Shown here one piece after another: positions 43,756-51,657 of a stretch of 64,000 nt of DNA. A model generated the notes under the pieces. That model ran no database searches, was not told where the DNA came from, and saw only the letters and a list, made by a program, of their open reading frames with translations. The position numbers and the translations under genes are program-made. Numbering within the stretch: position 1 is the stretch's first letter; each line of letters opens with the position of its first letter. The stretch is from Actinomadura terrae (lineage in GTDB: Bacteria; Actinomycetota; Actinomycetes; Streptosporangiales; Streptosporangiaceae): assembly GCF_022751215.1 (NCBI RefSeq), contig NZ_JAICDG010000001.1:1860001-1924000 (forward strand). Direction: 5' to 3'.

Positions 43756-44365
43756 CCTTCAGGTCGAAGGCCGCCCAGACGGCCTTCCCACCGGTCGCGA
43801 GCCGCGCCCAGCCCCACGAGTCGCTGACCGCGCCGACGACGAGGAGGCCCCGGCCGCCGTCGCCGAACCAGTCCGGGTCGCACGCGACAGCCTCGGGGAT
43901 GCGGCGGCCCGGGTCGGTCACCACGACGACCAGGCGCCGCGGGTGGCCGAGCAGCACGACCTGGATGGGACACAGCGGCAGCGGCTGGGGCAGCCCCTCC
44001 ATGCCGTGCCGCAGCGCGTTGGTGGCGAGCTCGGAGACCGCGACGACGACGTCCTCGCGGTCTCCGGCGACGTCCCATTCCCGCAGCGTGGCCTGGGCGA
44101 ATTCGCGCGCCGCCTTGGGCGCGGTGATCTCCGCGGGCAGGACGCGGCGCGCGGTGCGCGGCGCGCCCGAGTGAGGGGTCGGCCAGAGCCCGGCGAGGCC
44201 CGGCGAGGGCACCGGTCTGGCCGCCGCGGCGGGGACCGTGTGCTGGCGCGCGGGCGCGTGCGCTGGGGAGTCCGGCCAGGGCGTGTGGACGGCCGCGGCG
44301 TGCCGCGCCCGCCTGCCTCCCATGGCGGTCGGAGCTGCGACGTCGTCTGCCTGGTCAACGGTCAT
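43697..44365 (-). CDS. HATPase-domain (RsbW/anti-sigma-like) protein
   Basis: A 222-residue protein. The first 75 residues are Ala/Pro/Thr-rich. The C-terminal 130 residues form an ATP-binding domain of the anti-sigma factor serine kinase type ([19 protein letters not shown] is the N box; [10 protein letters not shown] and [17 protein letters not shown] follow). Actinomycetes have many such proteins, often with a DUF397 gene nearby as here (44559, divergent). The ATG at 44365 gives MTVDQADD. The 3' end overlaps otsA by 59 bases. Confidence 0.85.
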   Translation of the reverse strand: MTVDQADDVAAPTAMGGRRARHAAAVHTPWPDSPAHAPARQHTVPAAAARPVPSPGLAGLWPTPHSGAPRTARRVLPAEITAPKAAREFAQATLREWDVAGDREDVVVAVSELATNALRHGMEGLPQPLPLCPIQVVLLGHPRRLVVVVTDPGRRIPEAVACDPDWFGDGGRGLLVVGAVSDSWGWARLATGGKAVWAAFDLKVRRPAPAAPLLDAPGSPVR

Positions 44366-44435
44366 TGTCAAACCTCAGAGGCGAGCGGATGGGTCACCGG
44401 CGATGGTTCGCTATCTTGCTCCCCAAGTCGTGCAG

Positions 44436-44483
44436 ATGCAAGACCGTCTGCATGAACGTATGCAAGAACGAATGCACGTGCAT
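44436..44483. repeat. ATGCA repeats between the HATPase and DUF397 genes
   Basis: Two 24-base direct imperfect repeats start with ATGCAAGA at 44436 and 44460; TGCAT at 44449 is an inverse half-site, and ATGCACGTGCAT (44472-44483) is a perfect palindrome. They lie in the divergent gap (HATPase start 44365, DUF397 start 44559). Confidence 0.6.
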
Positions 44484-44558
44484 CTCGTACCATTGTGTGG
44501 GGTGGGGCGAGAGCGCGGCCTCCCGGCGGGAGGCCGAGACGCCTTTGAGGGGGCAAAG

Positions 44559-44789
44559 ATGGACGGCCACCAGTTGCCGGACGTCCGACGCAACGCGCTC
44601 GTCTGGCAGAAGAGCCGGCGGAGCAACCCGAGCGGTAACTGCGTCGAGATGGCCGAACTCCCCACAGGGGAGATCGCCGTGCGCAACTCCCGTGACCCCG
44701 AGGGTGCGATCCTCGTCTACACACGCGAGGAGGTGGAGGCCTTCGTGGGCGGAGCCAAGGACGGCGACTTCGACCACATGCTCGTCTAG
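44559..44789 (+). CDS. DUF397 protein
   Basis: A 76-residue DUF397 protein: WQKSRRSNPSGNCVEMAELP and IAVRNSRDPEGAILVYTREE are the family motif. DUF397 genes in actinobacteria lie next to XRE/DUF5753 or HATPase regulators and influence development; mechanism unknown. GAGGGGGC precedes the ATG at 44559. Confidence 0.9.
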   Translation: MDGHQLPDVRRNALVWQKSRRSNPSGNCVEMAELPTGEIAVRNSRDPEGAILVYTREEVEAFVGGAKDGDFDHMLV

Positions 44790-45937
44790 GACGAGCCTGG
44801 CCACGGCCACAGCCGACCCCGGCCACAGCCCAACCCGACATCGGTTCGGGCTGTGCCGAGGCAACCCGGGCTGTGCCGCGGCGATTCGCCAGGTCACCGG
44901 CCCCAGTCCAACCTGGTGGCTCGGGCCGTGACCGCCCCGCCCCCGCCCGCCCAGCATGGGCGGCGTTCCCGAGGTTCTAGCGAACGTTCCTTGCTTGGTG
45001 GCTGGGGGTGTGGTGGCGGTGCGTTGGTGCGCGCCAGCGCGAGTGACGTTCCCGGCGCCGCCACCCCCATGTCCCCGGCCCGCCGGGGACATGGGGGCCC
45101 GCGTGAGGGTGTCTGGCGGGCGTAGTGATGTGCGCGGAGCTCTTGCCTGCGGTCCTTGCCTGGTGGGGGGCGCTTTCTGTGCCGTCTCGCGGGGCTGGTG
45201 GCATGCGCCTGTGCGTTGGCCGGGGTCGGCTTGCCGGACGGGGGCTCTGATCTCGTTTCGTACGGCTCAGGGCGCGACGTGCGCGGTCCTGGCGTCCCTG
45301 GGCACGTGGTATGAGCCTCGGCGGGCCTCATCGGGGCCCAGGACGGCGAAATCCCGCTCGGGTACCCCGCGGGTTCCGAGCCCGGACCTGGAACGCGCCA
45401 GCGTCCTCCTGAGCCGCCCACCTTCGGGGCCGTCGACCACCCAACCTCCGCGCTACAACACCCGCGCGCGACGTCACGACACCGCAGCCTCCGGGCCACC
45501 CCGTTCCCGCACCACGCCGACATAAATGTGTGCCGACGCAGAGCTGATGAAGTGGCGCTGAGCTACCCCGTGCGGTGGGGTGCCGTCCTGGCGACACTCC
45601 GGTGTCGTGACCGTCATAGCGGCGTGCTGGGTGACACATGGCTGCGCCATCGTCGACTTCGAGCACGCCTCGATCTTTCCCAGCCGTTCCGTCGCGCCTA
45701 TGGCATCTCCGCTCGCGGCTACCGAGAGAGCACTCACGGTTAAGCGTTGTTCACTGTGTGTCATGCGAACCGGGTCCCGGAAACAGCAGGGTTGGTTCCA
45801 GCGGGAAACGGGTCGGCGCCGCACGGCACATCGGGGGCGCGCCGTTCACCCGAACAGATTCCCAGATGACCAGACCCGCCATTGCGGCCGCGAACCTCGG
45901 CATCTACCGCCCCGCAGCGGCATCAGGAAAGGACACG
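44790..45937. other. Gene-poor 1.1 kb stretch
   Basis: Several open frames cross this stretch on both strands (for example 44956-45525 plus and 44894-45523 minus), but they lack conserved motifs, mirror each other, and lack the usual codon-position bias. It contains short GGCCACAG-type repeats (about 44800-44890) and a large hairpin (45064-45097). The part from 45530 on leads to the I36-like gene. Confidence 0.5.
45064..45097. terminator. 16-bp hairpin in the gene-poor stretch
   Basis: CCCCCATGTCCCCGGC (45064-45079) and its exact complement (45082-45097) enclose a 2-base loop. It is 275 bases after the DUF397 gene, so its use as a terminator is uncertain; it could also be a recombination or RNA element. 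Confidence 0.45.
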
Positions 45938-46317
45938 GTGAACGACATGAATCCGACCAACCTCATGAGGGCAGGGAGCTCAGCCGTGCTGGCGGCGGCG
46001 CCGCTGGTGGCCGCCACCAGCGCTGTCGCAGCCACTCCGGTCGGTCACACCGTCGCCACCAAGGCGCTCTGCCCGGCGGGGAACGTGTGCGTCTATCCCC
46101 ACAACGACTCCAGCGGAATCCCGACCAAGTACTACCGCTACGGCACCTACAACCTCAGGAACCAGACCGGGTGCGCCTGGGCGTCGACAACCAGACCGGC
46201 GGCGCGGCCCTGCGGCTCTGCCGCGGCTACAACGGCCGGCAGTGCGGCCCCCGCCTCGGCCGCGGCAGTTACCACCCGAACCTGACGCCCATCAACTCCA
46301 TCGTCCTTGAGCGTTAG
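45938..46317 (+). pseudogene. Secreted I36-type peptidase inhibitor, frameshifted
   Basis: A GTG start (AGGAAAGG upstream) opens a secreted protein: signal peptide to about residue 32 (ending VAATSAVAA), then CPAGNVCVYPHNDSSGIPTK and YYRYGTYNLRNQTG. In the starting frame it continues into a non-matching tail. In the -1 frame the sequence continues GVDNQTGGAALRLCRGYNGR and SYHPNLTPINSIVLER, the expected end of an I36 protein. So one base is missing between about 46170 and 46189. A direct 11-base repeat (AACCAGACCGG at 46160 and 46189, 29 bases apart) frames the lesion. The full product would be about 126 residues. Confidence 0.75.
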
Positions 46318-46330
46318 CGCGACAGGTCTT

Positions 46331-46364
46331 TCCCAGGCCCGGACTCGTGAGTCCGGGCCTGGGA
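46331..46364. terminator. Bidirectional terminator
   Basis: A 15-bp perfect stem TCCCAGGCCCGGACT with loop CGTG and its complement, between the I36-like gene (plus) and the MerB-like gene (minus, stop 46375). It suits both converging genes. Confidence 0.9.
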
Positions 46365-46374
46365 GGCTGGTCGG

Positions 46375-47055
46375 TTACGGCAGTTGCCAGAACGGGCCGG
46401 TGAGGCCGCATTCGTTGAGGAGCCGCTGGTTGTGCTCCCGGGTGTGCGGTTGGAATGTGGGGTCCAGGCGGTCGCCGTACCAGGGGTCGGCCAGACGCCA
46501 CACGGTCGCCGCCTCGGCGATGTAGCCGGTGCCCGGCGCGTTGTCCGCCGTCCATTGCTCGGCATGAGCACGGTCGCAGAACGTCCGGATCATCGTGCAG
46601 GTGCTGACCACGTCGTTCCACCACTGGTCGGCGGGCCAGGGGAACCGGACGGCGAGGTCCGCAGGGGGCGGCAGTTGCGGGCCCGTCTGGTAGCTGATCG
46701 GCGTGCCGCACTGCGGGCATGCGGTGTCGATGCGGACGTCGAGCTTAAGGGCGGCGCTGATGCCGAAGGAGTCCCACGCGCATCCGCCCCACCACCGTCG
46801 GTCGTCGTGCCCGTCCAACGGTGTCACCACGAACGCCATTGGCGCCGACGTGAAGGGATGGGCCATCCGCACCGCGTCCCCGTCGGCCGTCAGGACCAGG
46901 GCATGGACTTCCGCCAGGTCATGCAGGATCTTCTGTGTCTCTTCGATCGAGTTCCGTGTTGCGCGTGCCAGCTCCGCCACCGACGGTGCGCACCCTTCCG
47001 ACGCGAACGTCTCGTAGACGAGATCCCGCACTTTCCGTGACTCCGGTGTCTTCAC
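46375..47055 (-). CDS. Alkylmercury lyase (MerB)-like protein
   Basis: A 226-residue protein with an N-terminal winged-helix-like part (1-55) and the MerB core. C92 and D95 in WWGGCAWDSFGI match C96 and D99 of the enzyme that cleaves carbon-mercury bonds, and C153 in STCTMIRTFC can match C159. C113 and C116 (CPQC) form an additional pair. So the three catalytic residues are present, but merA and merR are absent, and many actinobacterial MerB-like proteins have unproven activity. It is followed upstream by CadD on the same strand (about 105 bases apart). Confidence 0.75.
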   Translation of the reverse strand: MKTPESRKVRDLVYETFASEGCAPSVAELARATRNSIEETQKILHDLAEVHALVLTADGDAVRMAHPFTSAPMAFVVTPLDGHDDRRWWGGCAWDSFGISAALKLDVRIDTACPQCGTPISYQTGPQLPPPADLAVRFPWPADQWWNDVVSTCTMIRTFCDRAHAEQWTADNAPGTGYIAEAATVWRLADPWYGDRLDPTFQPHTREHNQRLLNECGLTGPFWQLP

Positions 47056-47160
47056 AGATACCTTCCTTGCGTCCGGGCTTTCACCCTATTCGCAAGAGGA
47101 TCATGGTCTCCCGACGTCCCCGATAAGCGTCGCCGCGCACGTGGCGTCGGCGCTGGGGGG

Positions 47161-47766
47161 TCAGACGATTTCGGCCAGGACGCCGGACTCGATGACGATG
47201 AGACCGCCGATGGCGATGAAGACGGCGGGGACGAGCCACTGGCCGTAGCGTTCGACGATCGCGATGACCTTCCTGTGCGAGCCGAGCCAGGACCCGGCCA
47301 GACACCACAGCGCGACTCCGATGGCGAACACGCCGACGGTGACGATGGTCGGGGCCGTGCCGACGGTACGGAAGACGGGCGTGTACACCGAAATGTTGTC
47401 GGCTCCGTTGGCGATCGTGACTCCGGCGACCGGAAGCAGGCCGGTCGCGACGGCGGGCGGGGTGTCGTCTTCGCCATTGTGAGTGCGAATGGCGGCGACC
47501 AGCCCTTTGATGCCGAGTGCGAGGGGGACGAGCCCGAGAAGTCCGATCCAGTCGTCGGGCACGATCGTCAGGCCGAGCGCGGCGACTACGGACACGAGCA
47601 CGAGGACCGCGACCCCCGCGTACTGACCGACCCAGATCTGCCACGGGTGGGGCCGACCGGTGGCGCGCGAGGACAGGAACAGCACCGTCAACACGATGAT
47701 GTCGTCCACGTTCGTCCCAGCGAACATGCCCGCCGTCGTCGCGATGGTGCCCACGATCCCGTCCAC
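47161..47766 (-). CDS. CadD-family cadmium resistance transporter
   Basis: A 201-residue membrane protein with about five helices. NVDDIIVLTVLFLSS and GADNISVYTPVFRT are the paired CadD motifs with conserved acid residues. CadD confers cadmium resistance in Staphylococcus; actinobacterial members may export other cations. The GTG at 47766 was chosen from several GTG/ATG candidates (47754, 47811), so the N-terminus is uncertain. It is divergent from the VOC gene (start 47869) and in line with the MerB-like gene. Confidence 0.82.
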   Translation of the reverse strand: MDGIVGTIATTAGMFAGTNVDDIIVLTVLFLSSRATGRPHPWQIWVGQYAGVAVLVLVSVVAALGLTIVPDDWIGLLGLVPLALGIKGLVAAIRTHNGEDDTPPAVATGLLPVAGVTIANGADNISVYTPVFRTVGTAPTIVTVGVFAIGVALWCLAGSWLGSHRKVIAIVERYGQWLVPAVFIAIGGLIVIESGVLAEIV

Positions 47767-47868
47767 GGCCAGGAACGTACCGGAACAACTCACCGCGAAC
47801 GGCACGGTCATCTGGTGCTGCACTCGCCGACGTTCGCCTCGACGTCGCGGGCTTGCCAGAATCGGCGA

Positions 47869-48240
47869 ATGCTGAAAGTCGGTTCGGTCGTGCTGGGTGT
47901 CTGGGACGTGCGGCGCGCGGCTGCGTTCTGGACGCAGGCCCTGGGATACGTTCCGCGCGAGGAGATGGAAGACGACTGGGTGGTGCTGGTGCCGGCGGAA
48001 GGGGCGGGGGTGCAGTTGTCGCTCGGTCTCAGCGAGACGCCGGTGCAGGAGCGTCCGCGCATCCACCTGGACCTGTACGCCGGGGACGCGGCCGACCAGG
48101 CCGCCGAAGTCGAACGATTGGTGTCCCTGGGGGCCCAGCGCGTCGACTGGAATGATTATCCGGACGACCCCGACTTCGTCGTCCTCGCCGATACCGAAGG
48201 CAACCTCTTCTGCGTCATCGACACGGGTCATCATCAGTGA
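47869..48240 (+). CDS. VOC (glyoxalase/bleomycin resistance) family protein
   Basis: A 123-residue VOC protein with two beta-alpha-beta-beta-beta units: LGVWDVRRAAAFWTQALGYV and VVLADTEGNLFCVIDTG. H66 in PRIHLDLYAG and the E in the last strand are candidate metal ligands. The substrate is unknown; members inactivate antibiotics or detoxify. It is divergent from cadD. The stop lies 7 bases inside the end of the convergent hypothetical gene. Confidence 0.85.
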   Translation: MLKVGSVVLGVWDVRRAAAFWTQALGYVPREEMEDDWVVLVPAEGAGVQLSLGLSETPVQERPRIHLDLYAGDAADQAAEVERLVSLGAQRVDWNDYPDDPDFVVLADTEGNLFCVIDTGHHQ

Positions 48241-49502
48241 TCGTCACGTTGGCCTGGCATTGATATTCCCAGGCCAACGGCAGGGACATCGTCTCGGGCC
48301 GGTGCCGGTGCCGGTGCCGGTGCCGATTCCGGAGGAGGAGTGATGATGACGCCGGTGCGCTGCTCGGCGGCGGAGTAATCGATGCCCGCGCCCCAGGAGT
48401 CGCAGAAATGCCAGAGCTCGCGCCGCCAGACCACGTCGTCCACGAGCCGGGTCTCCGTTCCGAGGAGCTGTTTGATCTGGCGGAGGAAGACGCTGGTCTC
48501 CAGTTCGTGGGTGAGCTGGGCGAACTCCGCACGCTGTTCAGGGGACGCCCTGTCGAGGTGGTCCCGCAGCGTCGCGTCCCATTTTCGCTGCTCGCGCTCG
48601 TTGCGTATGATCCGCCCCCGTTCGAGCCTGGAGTTTTCCCTTTTGAACGCGTGCGCCAGATCCTGCCGTTCACGACCATGCAGTCGAGCCAGCTCTTCCT
48701 GCTGTTCTTTCGCCTGCTCCCCGAGCATGGCTTGGTCCTCGCGGTCTTGTTCCTCGACCCGCGATGTTCGTTGCCGGATCATTTCGTCCAAGCCCGTCAA
48801 GAACCCCCCGAGCGCGGTGAACCGCTCGGGGTCGTGGGAGGACGGACTGCCCCCCAGCAGGTCGGCTATGCCGTAAAGCTGATCGACGTCCGCGGGCCCG
48901 ATCGGGGCGGCTCCGTCGAGCTTGGCGGGCGGCTTGAGATAAGGGACCGGATTCCAGGCGCTGAGCACCTGGTGGTCGATCTCGTCGCGGGTCCACAGAT
49001 GGTCGCTGTAGGAGTCCATGGCCAGGCCGCCGCGCATCAGCGGCCGGGCGGCCCTCCGGGCCGGGACGCGATGGTGGTCGGCGGCGATGAGGATCAGCTC
49101 CCAGACATCTTCCCCGGCAGCGCGGCGGCCGAGTTCACGCGTCAGCAGCGCGCGGCGTTCGTCGCTCCAGCCGTCGAAGACCGCCTCCCCGCGGCGGACC
49201 GCGGCGGCGAGGACCGGGGCGTCGCGCCGGGAGGTGCGCAGGACCTCGTACACCTCGGCCAGGCCGCAGGCCCCTTCCAGCAGTTGGATCCGAGCCTGAT
49301 TATCAGTTGTTTGATTGAGTTGTTCGATCTTTCGCAACGTCTCAGCCTCGGAGACGGCAGGAAAGACATGCACGACCAGGGTGTGCAGACGCAGGTAACG
49401 GTCACGATCTTCTGCCATTGGTGGGAGCGGGAGAGTGCACCATGCCGCGCGCGAGGTGGATATGAGCAACTCGCGCAGATCCGGGCCCGGTTCGATGCTC
49501 AC
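48234..49502 (-). CDS. Large cytoplasmic protein, unknown function
   Basis: A 422-residue protein I do not recognise. The first half is globular (VYEVLRTSRRDAPVLAAAVR, DSYSDHLWTRDEIDHQVLSA); residues about 240-360 are a highly charged coiled coil (EQAKEQQEELARLHGRERQD), and the end is an Ala/Pro repeat (coded by a CCGGTG repeat near 48300-48325) followed by a short tail. The GTG at 49502 (MSIEPGPD) is chosen; an in-frame ATG further upstream adds unconserved residues. No membrane segments or catalytic motif are visible. It converges on the VOC gene. Confidence 0.55.
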   Translation of the reverse strand: MSIEPGPDLRELLISTSRAAWCTLPLPPMAEDRDRYLRLHTLVVHVFPAVSEAETLRKIEQLNQTTDNQARIQLLEGACGLAEVYEVLRTSRRDAPVLAAAVRRGEAVFDGWSDERRALLTRELGRRAAGEDVWELILIAADHHRVPARRAARPLMRGGLAMDSYSDHLWTRDEIDHQVLSAWNPVPYLKPPAKLDGAAPIGPADVDQLYGIADLLGGSPSSHDPERFTALGGFLTGLDEMIRQRTSRVEEQDREDQAMLGEQAKEQQEELARLHGRERQDLAHAFKRENSRLERGRIIRNEREQRKWDATLRDHLDRASPEQRAEFAQLTHELETSVFLRQIKQLLGTETRLVDDVVWRRELWHFCDSWGAGIDYSAAEQRTGVIITPPPESAPAPAPAPARDDVPAVGLGISMPGQRDDH

Positions 49503-49886
49503 GGAAGCCTCCAAGTGCTGCGTCCGTTCGACGGTCGGCAAGAGGGGGGCATCGCGGGCCTTCGCCCGCGGCGACCCTCTTCCAGCGGCCTCATCGTCCA
49601 CCGCGAAAGGCGAGAGGGGTCCCTGACGGAGTTGACGTGCGCCGCCGCCCGCTCAGCGCCGCGCTCCGTGTCGGCTACGGCGTCGCGGCGTTCTGCGTGA
49701 AGCGGCCTACCGGCGCGTCGTCTCAGGGGCCGCATTCCTGTTGGCTTTGGCGTTGCGCGGCCCTGAGAGAGAGGTGTGCCGCAGTTGAGCAAGAGTGGGG
49801 GAATGACGCGGCCCTGTAACTCTGGGAGTTACAGGGCCGTGGTGTATTCGGTTCTCGCGCGGCGGGCGCACGGTTTTCGGGTTGGG
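49503..49886. other. Intergenic region
   Basis: About 380 bases between the 5' end of the hypothetical gene and the 3' end of the MFS gene. It includes the terminator at 49810-49838. Open frames on both strands lack support. Confidence 0.5.
49810..49838 (-). terminator. Terminator after the MFS gene
   Basis: A 13-bp perfect stem GGCCCTGTAACTC with loop TGG, 49 bases past the MFS stop on the minus strand. Confidence 0.85.
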
Positions 49887-51422
49887 CTAGTGGATGGGCA
49901 TGGGGGCGTCGGCGGACGGGGTGTCCGGCTTCTTGCGCGGCAGCAGCAGGGCCGGGAGGAAGGCGAAGATCAGCAGGCCCGCCGCGTACCAGTAGGTGTG
50001 CTGGAACGCGTCCGCCATCGGCTTGGCGATCTTGTCCATGACCGCGGCAGGGATCTTCTCCGTCGAGCCGATCTCGCCGCCGCCGGAGGCGCCGAGGTTG
50101 GAGGCGAGGCGGTTGGCGAGCAGCACCGAGATCATCGCCGTGCCGAGCGAGGCCGACACCTGCTGGATGATGTTCAGCATCGTGCTCGCGCGCGGCACCT
50201 CGTCGTGGGCGAGCGTCTGGATCGCGGCCGCCATGGTGGGCATCATCGTCATGCCCATGCCGAGGCCCGTCACGAACAGGACCGAGCCGAGCACCCAGTA
50301 GGACGTGTCGGCCTCCAGGACGGAGGCGAAGCCCGCCATCGACGCGACGACGATGACCATGCCGACCAGCACGACGCGTCCGGGGCCGATGCGGTCGGTC
50401 AGCTTGCCGCCGATCGGCATCGTGATCATCGCGCCGAGGCCCTGCGGGGCCATCAGCAGGCCGGAGTGCAGCGCGCCCTGCTGGCGGACGGTCTGGTAGT
50501 ACAGCGGCAGCAGCAGCATCGCGCCCATGAACGCGGCCATGAACAGCACCATCGTGCCGGACGCGGCGGCGACCGAGGGGCGCTTGAGCAGCCGCAGGTC
50601 GATCAGGGGGCTGCGGGCGGTCAGCGCGCGGGCGACGAACCCGATGACCAGCACCGCGCCGACCGCGGTGTAGATCGCCGACTCGGGCTTCAGGAAGTCC
50701 TTCAGCTCGGCGCCCTTGGCCAGGCCGTAGATCAGCGAGGCGAGGCCGGGGGAGAGCAGGAGGAGTCCGATGATGTCCAGCCGCTCGGTCCGCTGCGGCT
50801 TGTCACGCTTGAGGATCTTGGCGGCCATCAGCAGCGCCACGACGCCGATCGGCAGGTTGATGAAGAAGATCCAGCGCCACGACACGTCATCGACGAGGTA
50901 GCCGCCGAGGATCGGGCCGAGGATCGGGCCGAGCAGCATCGGGATACCGACGACGCTCATGACCTGGCCGATGCGCTGCGGCCCGGCCGCCTGGGCGAGG
51001 ATCGTCATGCCCGCGGGCATGATCATGCCGCCGCCGAGGCCCTGGAGGACGCGGAAGGCGATCAGCGACTCCGCCGACCACGCCGAGCCCGCCAGCATCG
51101 AGCCGATCACGAACAGCGCGATCGAGATCATGTAGAGGCGCTTGGTGCCGAACCGGGCGGACGCCCATCCGGTGATGGGGATCACGGTGGCCAGGGCCAG
51201 GGTGTAGCCGGTGGCGACCCACTGGATCGTGGACAGGGGAGTCTCGAACTCCCGGGCGAGATCGTTGATGGCGACGTTGACGACGGTCACGTCCAGGATG
51301 GACATGATCGCGCCGAGGACGACGACCATGGCCGCCGCGAGCACGCCGCGGTCGAGACCTCCACCGGAGGCCGGGGCCTCCACCGGGCCGTCCGCCGCCT
51401 TGGGGGACGCGGGAGCGGTCAA
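49887..51422 (-). CDS. DHA2-family MFS multidrug transporter
   Basis: A 511-residue transporter with fourteen membrane helices, the EmrB/QacA class. MSILDVTVVNVAINDLAREF is the motif D1, GWASARFGTKRLYMI the motif A loop, and GPILGPILGGYLVDDVSWRW the antiporter motif C. The TTG at 51422 has GGAAG 4 bases before it, so it is preferred; an ATG upstream gives an unlikely long leader. It exports lipophilic compounds by proton exchange. It ends at the terminator at 49810. Confidence 0.88.
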   Translation of the reverse strand: MTAPASPKAADGPVEAPASGGGLDRGVLAAAMVVVLGAIMSILDVTVVNVAINDLAREFETPLSTIQWVATGYTLALATVIPITGWASARFGTKRLYMISIALFVIGSMLAGSAWSAESLIAFRVLQGLGGGMIMPAGMTILAQAAGPQRIGQVMSVVGIPMLLGPILGPILGGYLVDDVSWRWIFFINLPIGVVALLMAAKILKRDKPQRTERLDIIGLLLLSPGLASLIYGLAKGAELKDFLKPESAIYTAVGAVLVIGFVARALTARSPLIDLRLLKRPSVAAASGTMVLFMAAFMGAMLLLPLYYQTVRQQGALHSGLLMAPQGLGAMITMPIGGKLTDRIGPGRVVLVGMVIVVASMAGFASVLEADTSYWVLGSVLFVTGLGMGMTMMPTMAAAIQTLAHDEVPRASTMLNIIQQVSASLGTAMISVLLANRLASNLGASGGGEIGSTEKIPAAVMDKIAKPMADAFQHTYWYAAGLLIFAFLPALLLPRKKPDTPSADAPMPIH

Positions 51423-51657
51423 CTCACTTCCAATCGTCAAGGTCCCGGGCAGGGCATGCCGGGGCCGGGGGTCGTTGTCGGGGGATGCCGCAGCAAAATA
51501 CTGCAGAGACTGACACTTTCGCGAACGATTAAACCGTGCCGCCTGCTGGAGTATTCCGTCGGGGGCTGACATTTCGCTGTCACCCCGGGCACCAGCGTCA
51601 GACCTCAACCATGGACGAGGTCAAGCGGGTGTGACGCACCCGACACGTCGCCGCAGG

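Noticed and set aside
44894..45525. Long open frames on both strands in the gene-poor stretch.
   Set aside because: They are mirror images with no conserved motif, and span a large palindrome.
48290..48330. CCGGTG microsatellite as an independent element.
   Set aside because: It encodes the Ala/Pro repeat at the C-terminus of the hypothetical gene and is only a few units long.
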